Assembly (NCBI GenBank): GCA_002320665.1
Contig: DCKO01000033.1
Location: 1 to 43,595 of the forward strand
Length of the DNA: 43,595 nucleotides
Direction of reading: 5' to 3'
DNA from: Micavibrio sp. UBA1672
GTDB lineage: Bacteria; Pseudomonadota; Alphaproteobacteria; Micavibrionales; Micavibrionaceae
The notes under the pieces were generated by a model. That model searched no databases. It was not told the origin of the DNA and saw only the letters and a list, made by a program, of their open reading frames with translations. Positions 33,371 through 42,338 of this stretch are shown here, in pieces. Each line of letters starts with the position of its first letter. Positions within the stretch are counted from its first letter, which is position 1. The translations under genes and the position numbers were made by a program.

Positions 33371-35846
33371 AAGTGAACTTATTCCACCAGCCCTTTTTCT
33401 TTTTATCGGGCGCTTCATTGACCACTTCGTAGTCTTTGGGCTTTTCTTCACTTTGCGGCTTTAACTTAACCTCAGGCTTTTTATCTTCTGTAGATGAATC
33501 ATCATCATTAGAGGCCTTGGGCTTGCGCGCTGTTTTCTTAGGCTTATCCGAAGTATCAGATGGTTTTTCTTCTAGTTTATCTTTTTTCTTGGATGACTTG
33601 GCAGTTTTTGGCTTCTTGCCCTTATCGTTATCTGAAGATTCTTTGGCCTCTTCTTTATCGCCTTGCACCGCTTCATTGGCCTTGTTTGAAGGCTTTCGGC
33701 CACCTTGCTTCTTCGGCTTTTCGTCTTCCTTTTGTGATGAATTACCCTTGTTTTCCTCATCCTGAGATTTGCCTTCAGAGGCAACTTGATCTGAATCTGA
33801 ATTTTCAGAATTATTATCCTCTTCGTTAGGGCGTCTATTGCGGCCACCGCGACCACGGCTTGAACGACGACGACGAGAAGAACGAGCTTCCTTGTTATTC
33901 TGCTGCTCTTCAGGCTCACTGCTGTTTTCAGTGGTGCTCTCAGTTGCTTCTTGCTCACCTTTTTCAGCCGGTACAGAAACTTCTATGCGATATTCAGAAT
34001 TGGCAACATCATCATCAATGCGCAACAGAACCTGAAACCCGTATCGTTTTTCAATTTCAGCCAAGCTCGCGCGTTTGTAATTGAGAATATAAAGGGCAAC
34101 ATCTTTAACGACATGCACGATTATCTGCGCAGCGCGACCACGGATACCTTCCTCCTCAATAGCGCGCAACACAATAATAGACATAGCATCTGCGGTCTTG
34201 ATCAGCCCCATGCCCTTACAAGACTGGCAAACTTCATATTGTGCCTCGGTCAAGCTCGGGCTAAGACGCTGGCGTGATAATTCCATCAAACCAAAAGATG
34301 ATATACGCCCCACTTGAACACGCGCACGATCAGGTGCCAAGGCTTCCTTCATCTTACGTTCAACTTTGCCATTATTTCTGCGATCTTCCATATCAATAAA
34401 GTCAACAACCACAAGCCCGCCCAGATCTCGCAATTTAAGCTGGCGAGCAACTTCCTGAGCAGCCTCCAAGTTGGTTTTTAGCGCTGTTTCTTCGATATGA
34501 CGCCCCTTCGTCGCCTTACCGGAGTTCACATCAATCGAAACCAGTGCTTCGGTCGGGTTGATCACCAGATAACCACCTGATCTCAGATTCACGATAGGCT
34601 GACCGATTTCTTCGACTTGTGATTCAACCTGATAACGGTTGAAAAGCGGCAATTGTGTATCTTCGTATTTTGTGACCTTTTTTACATGAGACGGGATCAT
34701 CATTTTCATAAAGTCTTTTGCAGCCTTAAAGCCGTTTTCACCAGACACGATGATTTCATCAATATCACGCGTATACAGATCACGCACGGCACGCTTGATC
34801 AAATCAGCTTCTTCGTAGATCAATTCCGGCGCAGTAGATTGCAAGGTCTGTTCACGAATATTATTCCAAAGGCGCATCAGGTAACTTAAGTCGCGTTTGA
34901 TCTCTGTTTTTGTACGCGTTACACCGGCTGTACGCACGATTACAGACATGCCCTTTGGCACATCAAGGCTTTTAACAATATCGCGCATACGGGCACGATC
35001 TTTGCTGTTGGCAATTTTACGGCTCACACCACCAGCGCGTGGGCTATTGGGCATCAACACGCAGTAGCGACCAGGCAAGGATAAATACGTCCCTACAGCC
35101 GCACCTTTATTGCCACGCTCTTCTTTATTGACCTGTATAAGGACAATTTGGCCACGTTTTACAACTTCTTGAATTTTGTATTTACGGCGCAGATTAAAAC
35201 GGAAGCGTTGCTCCTCATCTATATCATCGCCGCCAACTACCTCAACATTGGGATTACGTTTGTTATTACGGCGACGACCGCCGCGACGACCACGTCTACC
35301 ACGAGATTTTTTATTTTTATCGTCATTAGCTTCGCTATCATCATTATCTGACTTTTCTTCTGCGTCCTCTTCCATATCGTCTTCATCAGAATCGTTTTCT
35401 GAAGCTTCAACTTCATCAGTAGATTCTCCGTCTTCCTGCTCGACCTCAGACTCTTCATTGTTATTGCTATCATCATCCGAAGCATCTGTATCTTCGCTGT
35501 TGTCTGCAGATATTTCTTCTTCAAGTTCCTCTTGCTCTTCTTCGTCATGCTCTTTCAAAAGAGCCTCTTGCTCGGCCATAAGAGCCTCACGGTCCGCCAC
35601 AGGGATCTTGAAGTAATCAGGATGAATTTCAGAAAAAGGCAAAAAACCATGGCGGTTGCCACCAAAATTGACAAAGGCTGCTTGTAAGGACGGCTCTACG
35701 CGCGTCACTTTTGCAAGAAATATACTCCCCTTTAGAGGTTTACGGCTTTGGCTTTCATAATCATATTCTACTAGTTTATTACCATCGGTGACAGCAACCC
35801 TGACTTCTTCATCATGGGTTGCATCAATGAGCATTTTTTTTGACAT
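33369..35846 (-). CDS. rne: Ribonuclease E
   Basis: Essential endoribonuclease of the RNA degradosome. The catalytic half has an RNase H-like start (MSKKMLIDATHDEEVRVAV) and an S1 domain that is interrupted, after FLPFSEIHPDYF, by an acidic then Arg-rich insertion (roughly residues 90-210, ending in KKSRGRRGRRGGRRR). Then follow the 5'-sensor and DNase I-like parts with VSIDVNSGKATKG and LGGLVVVDFIDMEDRRN (catalytic aspartates), and the zinc-link YEVCQSCKG. The C-terminal ~200 residues are a charged scaffold with Lys and Ser repeats. The open frame starts with a GTG at 35858, but GGAG precedes the ATG at 35846. Such an insertion is known from other alphaproteobacterial RNase E. Confidence 0.95.
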   Translation of the reverse strand: MSKKMLIDATHDEEVRVAVTDGNKLVEYDYESQSRKPLKGSIFLAKVTRVEPSLQAAFVNFGGNRHGFLPFSEIHPDYFKIPVADREALMAEQEALLKEHDEEEQEELEEEISADNSEDTDASDDDSNNNEESEVEQEDGESTDEVEASENDSDEDDMEEDAEEKSDNDDSEANDDKNKKSRGRRGRRGGRRRNNKRNPNVEVVGGDDIDEEQRFRFNLRRKYKIQEVVKRGQIVLIQVNKEERGNKGAAVGTYLSLPGRYCVLMPNSPRAGGVSRKIANSKDRARMRDIVKSLDVPKGMSVIVRTAGVTRTKTEIKRDLSYLMRLWNNIREQTLQSTAPELIYEEADLIKRAVRDLYTRDIDEIIVSGENGFKAAKDFMKMMIPSHVKKVTKYEDTQLPLFNRYQVESQVEEIGQPIVNLRSGGYLVINPTEALVSIDVNSGKATKGRHIEETALKTNLEAAQEVARQLKLRDLGGLVVVDFIDMEDRRNNGKVERKMKEALAPDRARVQVGRISSFGLMELSRQRLSPSLTEAQYEVCQSCKGMGLIKTADAMSIIVLRAIEEEGIRGRAAQIIVHVVKDVALYILNYKRASLAEIEKRYGFQVLLRIDDDVANSEYRIEVSVPAEKGEQEATESTTENSSEPEEQQNNKEARSSRRRRSSRGRGGRNRRPNEEDNNSENSDSDQVASEGKSQDEENKGNSSQKEDEKPKKQGGRKPSNKANEAVQGDKEEAKESSDNDKGKKPKTAKSSKKKDKLEEKPSDTSDKPKKTARKPKASNDDDSSTEDKKPEVKLKPQSEEKPKDYEVVNEAPDKKKKGWWNKFT

Positions 35847-36153
35847 ATTATTCTCCACTCAAGCATCAAATCGCATGCACCTCATTATCAATGCACAGTG
35901 CAAGCGCTTGACACGCTTGTTATTATTTTCCAATCATTTAATGCTTACAGCCCGGCGGAACCTAATATAAAAACCCTTTTTTACTTAAACGCAAAGCCGC
36001 ACGCATAAAAACCTATTTCCACTTTACACCTTTGTTTTTGTTTCCTCAATCTAAAAGACACAACATCATATAGTTTTTTTATTTTTCTTTTGACCCAGCT
36101 AAAAAAAAGAGCAAAATTGGATATCATTAATTTTTAAATCAAGGAGATTTATT
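35847..36153. promoter_or_regulatory. Divergent intergenic region between rne and a YegP-like gene
   Basis: About 300 bp without a gene. It contains a 10-bp palindrome, CAAGCGCTTG (35901-35910), overlapping a possible hairpin of CAAGCG (35901-35906) and CGCTTG (35914-35919). rne leaders are often long and autoregulatory, so this hairpin may be part of the rne 5' UTR. A weak promoter for the plus gene may be TTGACC at 36090-36095 with CAAAAT downstream. The remainder is A/T-rich with nothing else I can support. Confidence 0.3.
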
Positions 36154-36348
36154 ATGGCTTCACACCCCAAATTTGTGCTTAAAAAAGCAAAAAACGATGA
36201 CTATTATTTCGTTTTGACTGCTAAAAATGGTCAGATTATTGCCCAATCAGAAATGTATAAAAGTAAAGCAGCTGCTCAAAACGGCATTGCTTCGGTAAAG
36301 GAAAATGCACCTGCCGCAGAAACAGAAGATGAGTCTGCCGCTGCCTAG
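36154..36348 (+). CDS. YegP-like DUF1508 protein
   Basis: A 64-residue protein with one DUF1508 repeat: FVLKKAKNDDYYFVLTAKNGQIIAQSEMYKSKAAAQNGIASVKENA, the characteristic beta-beta-beta-alpha unit (F..DG/N..F.L.A.NG..I..SE.Y.SK). The C-terminal tail is Ala/Glu-rich. E. coli YegP has two such repeats; this is a single-repeat version. Biochemical role is unknown. AAGGAG lies upstream of the ATG, and a strong terminator follows the stop, so it is a monocistronic transcript. Confidence 0.85.
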   Translation: MASHPKFVLKKAKNDDYYFVLTAKNGQIIAQSEMYKSKAAAQNGIASVKENAPAAETEDESAAA

Positions 36349-36373
36349 TTTTTTGACTATTATGAGTTTTGTG

Positions 36374-36405
36374 AAAAGCCTCTTGTTTTTTAGGAGGCTT
36401 TTTTA
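36374..36405. terminator. Intrinsic terminator between yegP-like gene and M23 peptidase gene
   Basis: AAAAGCCTC (36374-36382) pairs with GAGGCTTTT (36394-36402), followed by TTATT. The minus-strand transcript of the convergent peptidase gene would read the same hairpin just past its stop, so it may act in both directions. Confidence 0.8.
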
Positions 36406-37956
36406 TTCAATGTCATTAGAAGCAAATTTTAGACCTTCTGATAGCTCGGCATATTGCTGTTTGATACTGGCAACAGCGCCTTTGAAATCCTGCATTTCAC
36501 CTTTTGCAAGCTTTTCGCCTGTTGGTAAATCCAGCCTGTTAGGATTGACTTGCTTGCCATTTTGAAGGACTTCGTAATGCAAATGAGGGCCAGTTGAACG
36601 ACCTGTTGTTCCAACATAACCTATCACCTCACCCTGTACAACACGTGATCCCTTAGAAAGCTTTTTGGCAAAGCCTTTCATATGGGCATAGGCTGTTTTA
36701 AGAGAGCCATTATGACGAATACGAATATAGTTCCCATAACCGCCCTTGCGTCCTATATATTCGATCGTACCATCACCAGCAGCATAAATTGGCGTACCAC
36801 GCGAAGCAGCAAAATCTACGCCTTTATGCATTTTATTATAACCAAGCACCGGATGGTGGCGCATACCAAAGCCCGAAGACATACGTGCACCATCAATTGG
36901 TGTTCTCATCAAAGTCTGCTTGATGCTCATACCATCTTCTGTGAAGTAATCAGAGCGACCATCTTTCTTCTTGTAGCGATAAACAGGCTTTTTTTTGCCA
37001 CCAACGATCAGGTTAGCATATAAAATATCACCATATTTGGCGAAATCACCATCTTCGGTTTCATAAGTCTGATACAGAATTTCAATTTTATCGCCTGTAC
37101 GGATATCACGCTGAAAGTCTACTTCATAAGAATAAATGCGGATCATATTAGCCACAACAGAGGCAGGCACACCAGCCTTGGCGGCAGACCCGTATAAAGA
37201 GCTTTCAATAGAGGCCTTAGCAACGTTTGTCTTTAAAACTACTTCTTTTTCATCGATATAGGATTTAAAACTAATATCGTCTGTTTTCTCAACGACAACT
37301 TCCTTGATCGGATCAGTTTTCATTGTCAGTTTAGATAATGACCAGCCTCCATCAGCAATAGGCTCAAGATCCAATGAAACAGCCTGACCAGCCTTAATTG
37401 ATCGAGGGTCATAGTTTTTAGATAGGGCTTTAACGATATTATAGGCTTCAGACCCTTCAATACCCTGATCTTGCAACACTCCTGCGATTGTTTCGCCAGC
37501 GCCTATTTTTACAACTTCGATTTTTGGTTCTAGCAGAGCTGTTTTGAGCTCCGGTAGGCGCATATTCTGATCATTCTTAATGACGTAATCGACTTGTACT
37601 GTCTGTGCATTGTCATCTTGCTCTGAAACGCCAAGCAGAGGTGACACAATATCCTCTTTCTTTTCACGTTTGGGGACCTGATATTCCGTGTTGTCAGAAG
37701 ACAATGATGCCAATTTAACTTCAAGGGCTTCTATATTTTCTCTGGCCTCTAGAGCAACTATGTCAGTTGAATGTGCAATCGAGCTATTGCTTGAACCAAA
37801 GAAACCTGTTGCGGCGACAATTACAAAGGCTGCTGAGCTAGCGACATAACGCAAGCGTAACTTGTTATTTTTGGTTAAAAAATAACGGTGACGCACACGT
37901 AAAACCTTGTGTAAAGCTGTCGTATTTTTAATTTTTTCTAATATATCCAAAACCAA
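36403..37956 (-). CDS. M23-family murein endopeptidase, membrane anchored
   Basis: A 517-residue protein with an N-terminal membrane anchor (about 37-55) preceded by a basic cytosolic tail. The middle region has a LysM/OapA-like stretch (IGAGETIAGVLQDQGI...IKAGQAVSL) and a further domain before the C-terminal peptidase. The lysostaphin-type catalytic domain carries the zinc ligands in HKGVDFAA (His and Asp) and HLHYEV (His), plus the AYAHM motif. This organisation matches MepM/YebA-like peptidases that cut cross-links in peptidoglycan during growth. The start is uncertain: the TTG at 37956 has a GGAAA nearby, but a GTG 20 codons in, after AAGG, is also possible. It is the last gene of the right-hand minus-strand group, 200 bp after the IalB-like gene. 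Confidence 0.88.
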   Translation of the reverse strand: MVLDILEKIKNTTALHKVLRVRHRYFLTKNNKLRLRYVASSAAFVIVAATGFFGSSNSSIAHSTDIVALEARENIEALEVKLASLSSDNTEYQVPKREKKEDIVSPLLGVSEQDDNAQTVQVDYVIKNDQNMRLPELKTALLEPKIEVVKIGAGETIAGVLQDQGIEGSEAYNIVKALSKNYDPRSIKAGQAVSLDLEPIADGGWSLSKLTMKTDPIKEVVVEKTDDISFKSYIDEKEVVLKTNVAKASIESSLYGSAAKAGVPASVVANMIRIYSYEVDFQRDIRTGDKIEILYQTYETEDGDFAKYGDILYANLIVGGKKKPVYRYKKKDGRSDYFTEDGMSIKQTLMRTPIDGARMSSGFGMRHHPVLGYNKMHKGVDFAASRGTPIYAAGDGTIEYIGRKGGYGNYIRIRHNGSLKTAYAHMKGFAKKLSKGSRVVQGEVIGYVGTTGRSTGPHLHYEVLQNGKQVNPNRLDLPTGEKLAKGEMQDFKGAVASIKQQYAELSEGLKFASNDIE

Positions 37957-38156
37957 TTTCCAGTTTTACGATCTTAAAAGGGACTTAAGTATCGTCTTTA
38001 CGCATAATTACAAGATAACCCAGTTCTGTTTACAAAAAGTTATCAAAAGTCAAATAATACTCTTAATTCCTCAAACCCTTACAAAGTATTATCATAATGA
38101 TACATAGAGCATTGAAAAGACATTTTCCATAGAAAACAAGAAAAACTCAGAAAAAA

Positions 38157-38678
38157 TTATACGCCGCACTCTTTTGATATGGCTTTATACGCATCCCCAG
38201 AACCTTTTAAGCTAAAGGTATCTGTTGTTAATGTTCCACGTTTGGATGTACCTTTTACAATCATATTAGACCCTTTTTGGATAGCCACAGCCAAGGTCGC
38301 ATCTGCCTCCGCATCTGGCGTCCACGCAGTATCACCTTGTGTGAACAAAGTATACTTTTTCCCATCTATTGTGACACTGGCATCGCTTCCAGGCTTGTAT
38401 GTATAGCCTGTGATATAGCTAAACACGTCTTTTGTGCTTTGCGCTGGGCGGTGCGTGATAAGGGCAAATATATCATCACGTTTTGTATATTTCCCTTGCG
38501 CTTTTATAGGCACACTCACCATATAGCAAACTTTCTGACCGCGCTCACTCAGAACGTAGGCCGTCCAGTCATGGAACACACCAATCTCGCGGGGTTCGGC
38601 TGCGTATGCAGAAGATGAAGAAGCGACAAGAAGAACTAATCCTGTCAAAGCTGATAATATTAAATTTCTTACGCCCAT
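38157..38678 (-). CDS. IalB-like periplasmic protein
   Basis: A 173-residue protein of the invasion-associated locus B family, named for Bartonella but widespread in alphaproteobacteria, where its role is unclear. A signal peptide ends after AYAAEP (about residue 28). The mature part starts at HDWTAY, typical of the family, with CYMVS, ALITHRP, DTAWTPDAEADATLAVAIQKGSNM and KGTSKRGTLTTDTFSLKG following. Cys51 and the C-terminal Cys could form the single disulfide. It follows the SURF1 gene by 85 bp on the same strand and may be read from its own promoter. The presence of this protein does not by itself show host invasion. Confidence 0.85.
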   Translation of the reverse strand: MGVRNLILSALTGLVLLVASSSSAYAAEPREIGVFHDWTAYVLSERGQKVCYMVSVPIKAQGKYTKRDDIFALITHRPAQSTKDVFSYITGYTYKPGSDASVTIDGKKYTLFTQGDTAWTPDAEADATLAVAIQKGSNMIVKGTSKRGTLTTDTFSLKGSGDAYKAISKECGV

Positions 38679-38763
38679 TTTATCTCACATAGTTTTCGTA
38701 ATTTGATAACTCGATAGAATTGTAGTGAATATATATTCGACAACAAAACAAAAATAACAAAAT

Positions 38764-39495
38764 TTAAGATTCATCCACATGAGGACCATGCTTCTCAGGC
38801 ATTCTGACAAATCGCATCATATAAACAACCATCAGAACAAGTCCCATTATAAACCAAAATGCGGCATATTGCATGTGATTATTGTTCGGGCGGATATAAA
38901 TATCAACGGGCGCTGGAAAACCATCATTCACAACCCTTTCTTCAATGACAATCAAATCGAATAAATTATCAATATTTCCGGCTTTTCTGATCTGCTCAAA
39001 ATCCAGACGATACCATTCTTCCTTTTGCGGGTTATTTTGCGGTACAAACATATTGTCTTCAGGATAAGCCATAAGCACACCCATTATTTTTTGGAACGGA
39101 TGAGAGGCATCTTGTCCTTGCGGCTTATAACCCTTATCAGGAACCCAGCCGCGATTTACCATGATAAAGTTATTCTGCCCCTTGATTTTGAACGGAGTAA
39201 TCAGGTGATACCCAGCGATTTTGTTATGAACACGCGGGCCTAAAAATATCGACTTGTCATGAATAAATTTCCCTTCGAGATAGCCGCGTCTGATCCCATG
39301 ATTTTGATCAAAAAACGCCTTGTCTTTGAAAAATTCTGATAAGCTTCGATGCTTGGAATCATGTTCATATTCTTTATCTATGGCCTGTAAAACACCCGCT
39401 TTCCATTGCGCACGGTTTAGCTGCCAGACCCCCAGATAACATAGAAACATAAAGCCCAAAACGCTAAGTATTGTTGCCCAAAATGGAATTTTCAT
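38764..39495 (-). CDS. SURF1-family oxidase assembly factor
   Basis: A 243-residue inner-membrane protein that helps insert heme a into subunit I of the cytochrome c oxidase. Two transmembrane helices, at about 5-25 (ATILSVLGFMFLCYLGVWQLNR) and near the C-terminus (AFWFIMGLVLMVVYMMRF), flank a periplasmic domain. Conserved SURF1 features include LGVWQLNRAQWK, GYHLITPFKI, VNRGWVPD and YIRPNNNHMQYAAFWF. The frame is open much further upstream, inside DUF983, but the ATG at 39495 follows GAGGATTGGCG and overlaps the DUF983 stop by 4 nt. The gene is part of the oxidase cluster. Confidence 0.9.
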   Translation of the reverse strand: MKIPFWATILSVLGFMFLCYLGVWQLNRAQWKAGVLQAIDKEYEHDSKHRSLSEFFKDKAFFDQNHGIRRGYLEGKFIHDKSIFLGPRVHNKIAGYHLITPFKIKGQNNFIMVNRGWVPDKGYKPQGQDASHPFQKIMGVLMAYPEDNMFVPQNNPQKEEWYRLDFEQIRKAGNIDNLFDLIVIEERVVNDGFPAPVDIYIRPNNNHMQYAAFWFIMGLVLMVVYMMRFVRMPEKHGPHVDES

Positions 39496-39857
39496 CGCCA
39501 ATCCTCGGGTCTGTATTTGAATTGTAATGCTATGACGTAGGCCTTTAGGGGCTTTAGAAGCGCTAATGTTATACCCAAAGCACAAATACTCCAAACAACG
39601 GCGTGCACCCATAGGGGTGGCTCGAATATAACTTCGGCAATTAATGCTAACGGCACAAGCAAGAAACCAAGAAGAAAAATCAAGAAAACAGCCGGACCAT
39701 CAGCGCTATCATTTTTGCTAAAATTCAAACCGCAAGAACTACAGTTTTCCTGCAAATCCAAATTAAATCGCCCTTTATAGAGATCACCTTTGCCACATTT
39801 AGGGCATTTACAGGATAAAGCTATGGCGAGCGGAGAAAGATCTTTAGAATTTTGCAA
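39492..39857 (-). CDS. DUF983 zinc-ribbon membrane protein
   Basis: A 121-residue protein with an N-terminal zinc ribbon (CKCPKCGKGDLYKG, then CSSCG) followed by two transmembrane helices (about 50-72 and 80-100). DUF983 proteins commonly sit beside SURF1 and cytochrome oxidase genes; a role in oxidase assembly is likely but not demonstrated. The start is a TTG at 39857, supported by the strong ribosome site AAGGGGAAAGAA, since an in-frame stop (the stop of ctaE) lies just upstream. The gap to ctaE is 24 nt, and translation is coupled to SURF1 through ATGA. Confidence 0.88.
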   Translation of the reverse strand: MQNSKDLSPLAIALSCKCPKCGKGDLYKGRFNLDLQENCSSCGLNFSKNDSADGPAVFLIFLLGFLLVPLALIAEVIFEPPLWVHAVVWSICALGITLALLKPLKAYVIALQFKYRPEDWR

Positions 39858-39881
39858 TTCTTTCCCCTTATCTGTTTGAAA

Positions 39882-40757
39882 TTAAGGGCGCAAATCCATA
39901 CCGGCTTCTGTGCCCCACCAATAAATCGAGACAAACAGGAACAACCAGACCACGTCAACAAAGTGCCAATACCATGCAGCAGCCTCAAATCCAAAATGTT
40001 TTTCCGGCGTGAAGTGACCTTTGATAGTACGCAACCAGCACACAAAAAGAAAAATTGTACCCACTAGAACATGGAAACCATGAAAACCAGTCGCCATGTA
40101 GAAGGTTGAAGCGTAAATCCCATCCGTAAAACCAAAATGCGCATACATATATTCATAAACCTGAAAACCAAGGAAAAACACACCTAGAAATACTGTAATC
40201 CCAAGAGCCTTGATCGCTTCACAATTCTTGCCTTCCAAAATCGCGTGATGCGCCCATGTCACTGTACAGCCAGAAAGCAACAAGATCATGGTCATCAGGA
40301 ATGGCAGATCAAATGGATCAATTGTATGGATAGTTTCTGGAGGCCAAACAAAGCCTATATATTCAGTCGGGAAAAAGGCAGCATTAAAATACGCCCAGAA
40401 AAACGCGACAAAAAACATAACCTCGGATGCGATAAAAAGTGCCATTCCATAACGCATGCCAATCATAGCAATAGGTGTATGCGCTTTTTCTGTAACGGCT
40501 TCGAACAAAACATCCTTCCACCAGAAAAACATGACCAAAAGAACTGCTACCAATCCTACATATATGCCGTTCAGCCCAAATTCCATGCCTTCTTGGACAC
40601 CGTCTTTAATATCTGATAAAGGCTCATGCAGATACATCAATGTGCCCACAGCCAGCAATCCACCTGCCATAGCGCCCATAAACGGCCAAATGCTCGGGCG
40701 GACAAGGTGATAGGGATGAGGTTTTCCGGTTGTAGTATATTCGATATTCTCGGCCAT
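39882..40757 (-). CDS. ctaE: Cytochrome c oxidase subunit III
   Basis: Core subunit III of the aa3-type oxidase, stabilising proton pumping by the active site in subunit I. It is 291 residues and has seven transmembrane helices. The first two precede TEKAHTPIAMIGMRYGM; then SEVMFFVAFFWAYFNAAFFP contains the conserved Glu. Later segments include GCTVTWAHHAILEGKN, TGFHGFHVLVGTIFL and AWYWHFVDVVWLFLFVSIYWWG, all family hallmarks. The upstream ribosome site is weak (AAGAAG). It is preceded by ctaG at 135 bp; subunits I and II are outside the window. Confidence 0.96.
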   Translation of the reverse strand: MAENIEYTTTGKPHPYHLVRPSIWPFMGAMAGGLLAVGTLMYLHEPLSDIKDGVQEGMEFGLNGIYVGLVAVLLVMFFWWKDVLFEAVTEKAHTPIAMIGMRYGMALFIASEVMFFVAFFWAYFNAAFFPTEYIGFVWPPETIHTIDPFDLPFLMTMILLLSGCTVTWAHHAILEGKNCEAIKALGITVFLGVFFLGFQVYEYMYAHFGFTDGIYASTFYMATGFHGFHVLVGTIFLFVCWLRTIKGHFTPEKHFGFEAAAWYWHFVDVVWLFLFVSIYWWGTEAGMDLRP

Positions 40758-40892
40758 AATTATTACTTCTTGTTAAATGAATTACGTGTATGCCCTTTTC
40801 TATAAAGAAAATGAAGCGGAAGGTACAGCGGAAATTTTAGGCAAAAATTCTGTTTTTTTCAAGGAGATATCCATTTTTAGCCACACATAGCC

Positions 40893-41507
40893 CTACTTGC
40901 TTTCATAAAGCTCTTCCATGGCTTTTTCCAACTCCTCAGATTCACTTCTAAAAAAGCTGTAGGACAGCGTGATTGTGGTCACATCATCCATTAATTCGTC
41001 TTCATCAATCTTGGGGTCAACATAAAATAATACAGGCATATTCACCTTTTCACTAGGCTGTAAGACTTGCGAGTCAAAGCAAAAGCACTGGATTTTGGTA
41101 AAGTATTTTCCAGCCTTTAGAGGTGTAACGTTATAGACTGCCATACCCGCTATAGGCTGTTTACTCTTGTTTTTAGCTATAAAATTGATAAAGCCACGCT
41201 CGCCAACTTTAAGCTTCACCATTTTTTTTTCCGGTTCAAATTCCCATGGCAAATTTCGCGCGGTATTGGAATCAAACCGTATAGTTACTTCTCGGTCTAA
41301 AATTGTTTGAGGCAGATCTTCCGCAACTTGTGTTGTACCAGCCAAACCCGTTACACGGCAAAAAATATTGTAAAGTGGCACAGAAGCAAAAGACAAACCA
41401 ACCATAGCTATTACAACGCCAAAAACAATCAACCCTGCACGGCGGTTTTTGGCTATCAGGGCATCTTCTGCTGAAATTTCTGTATTTTCCTGATTTTGAT
41501 CATTCAT
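40893..41507 (-). CDS. ctaG: Cytochrome oxidase copper chaperone CtaG/Cox11
   Basis: Inner-membrane protein that delivers copper to the CuB site of subunit I. A short cytosolic start is followed by one transmembrane helix (about 25-47) and a periplasmic immunoglobulin-like domain. Hallmarks: IFCRVTGLAGTTQVAED at the helix exit, the copper-binding KIQCFCFDSQ, and KVNMPVLFYVDPKIDED. The C-terminus is helical and acidic. Length 204 is normal. It begins with an ATG at 41507 after GAAAGAATAAGCC; a small inverted repeat (TCTTTCT / AGAAAGA, 41515-41532) overlaps that ribosome site and might mask it. Confidence 0.95.
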   Translation of the reverse strand: MNDQNQENTEISAEDALIAKNRRAGLIVFGVVIAMVGLSFASVPLYNIFCRVTGLAGTTQVAEDLPQTILDREVTIRFDSNTARNLPWEFEPEKKMVKLKVGERGFINFIAKNKSKQPIAGMAVYNVTPLKAGKYFTKIQCFCFDSQVLQPSEKVNMPVLFYVDPKIDEDELMDDVTTITLSYSFFRSESEELEKAMEELYESK

Positions 41508-41575
41508 GGCTTATTCTTTCTTCAAAGAAAGACATAAAGCCGATCAGGTCATAAATAAAGGATTAATTCATTAGT

Positions 41576-42262
41576 TTAATCGAATGGATTTGAATCAAAG
41601 TCAGGTGCATCATCAGGCATTATAACCTTACGATCTACTGTACTTCCATCCTCATCCTGCACCGCCGGCATTTCTTTTTCTGTTACTTCGTGCTGCTCAT
41701 TTTGAGCCATTTTTTCTTCTTCTGCGGGCGCCTCATTTTTAGCTTCTTTATCTTCTGCTTCTTCGGGCGCAGATTTCTTATCCATTTCTTTGGATGTTGC
41801 GCTACCACCAGATTCATGCTGTTTTCTTCTCTCTTCACGCTTTTTTTCAACTTCTGCGCGACGTTTTTCACGAGCAGCTTCTCTTTTCTTTCTAAGCTCT
41901 TCTCTACGCTTATCTCTTTCTTCTTGTTTCTGCTCTCTAGCCAATTCTCTTTGGTATTCGCGAGATTGCTCCTCAAATACATCTTCTAAATCACCACGAT
42001 AGGATTCTATAGCCTCTTGTTGCGGTTTAGCATATGCTTCGCGGCGTTTTTCAATGGATTTCGAAAAGTCAGATGTTTTTTTCAAGAAAATCAATTGTCT
42101 TTGATAGATATCATAATAGCCTTCCAGCTTTGATTCCTGACCTGTAAAAACATCTCCTCCAATGACCCTGTCTTCGTTTACTTCTTCGGCACCTGACAAA
42201 AAAGGAAATGTCATAAAAAGCGTTAAAAAGCTTAAAAAGGAAACGCGAATGCGATTATTCAT
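41576..42262 (-). CDS. Secreted charged coiled-coil protein of unknown function
   Basis: A 228-residue protein with a signal peptide or N-terminal anchor (about 1-25, ending SGAEEV). The middle is a continuous Lys/Arg/Glu-rich helix (about 60-150), repeated as blocks of REKRR-type residues, typical of long coiled coils. The C-terminal third is an acidic Ala/Glu linker with SAPEEAEDKEAKNEAPAEEE, ending in DAPDFDSNPFD. It sits between the dehydrogenase gene and ctaG, inside the oxidase cluster. I do not recognise a family. Low-complexity composition means homology searches will be noisy; coding is supported by GGAG before the ATG. Confidence 0.65.
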   Translation of the reverse strand: MNNRIRVSFLSFLTLFMTFPFLSGAEEVNEDRVIGGDVFTGQESKLEGYYDIYQRQLIFLKKTSDFSKSIEKRREAYAKPQQEAIESYRGDLEDVFEEQSREYQRELAREQKQEERDKRREELRKKREAAREKRRAEVEKKREERRKQHESGGSATSKEMDKKSAPEEAEDKEAKNEAPAEEEKMAQNEQHEVTEKEMPAVQDEDGSTVDRKVIMPDDAPDFDSNPFD

Positions 42263-42338
42263 GGTAAAAACTCCAAAAACTCATAAATCACCAAGGAACA
42301 CCTTACACTATATTTTTACAATAATCAAAACATCTATT

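Noticed and set aside
33838..34277. Plus-strand open frames antisense to the RNase E tail
   Set aside because: Their composition is the shadow of Lys/Glu/Arg-rich codons on the other strand; no ribosome site or domain signal.
35176..35616. 146-residue Ser-rich plus-strand frame inside rne
   Set aside because: It is the complement of the acidic insert (GAA/GAT codons read as TTC/ATC/TCT); no independent evidence of coding.
37327..37334. A TTAGATAA copy in the M23 peptidase gene as a third member of the palindrome family
   Set aside because: Only one half-site, inside a coding region, with no inverted partner; chance match.
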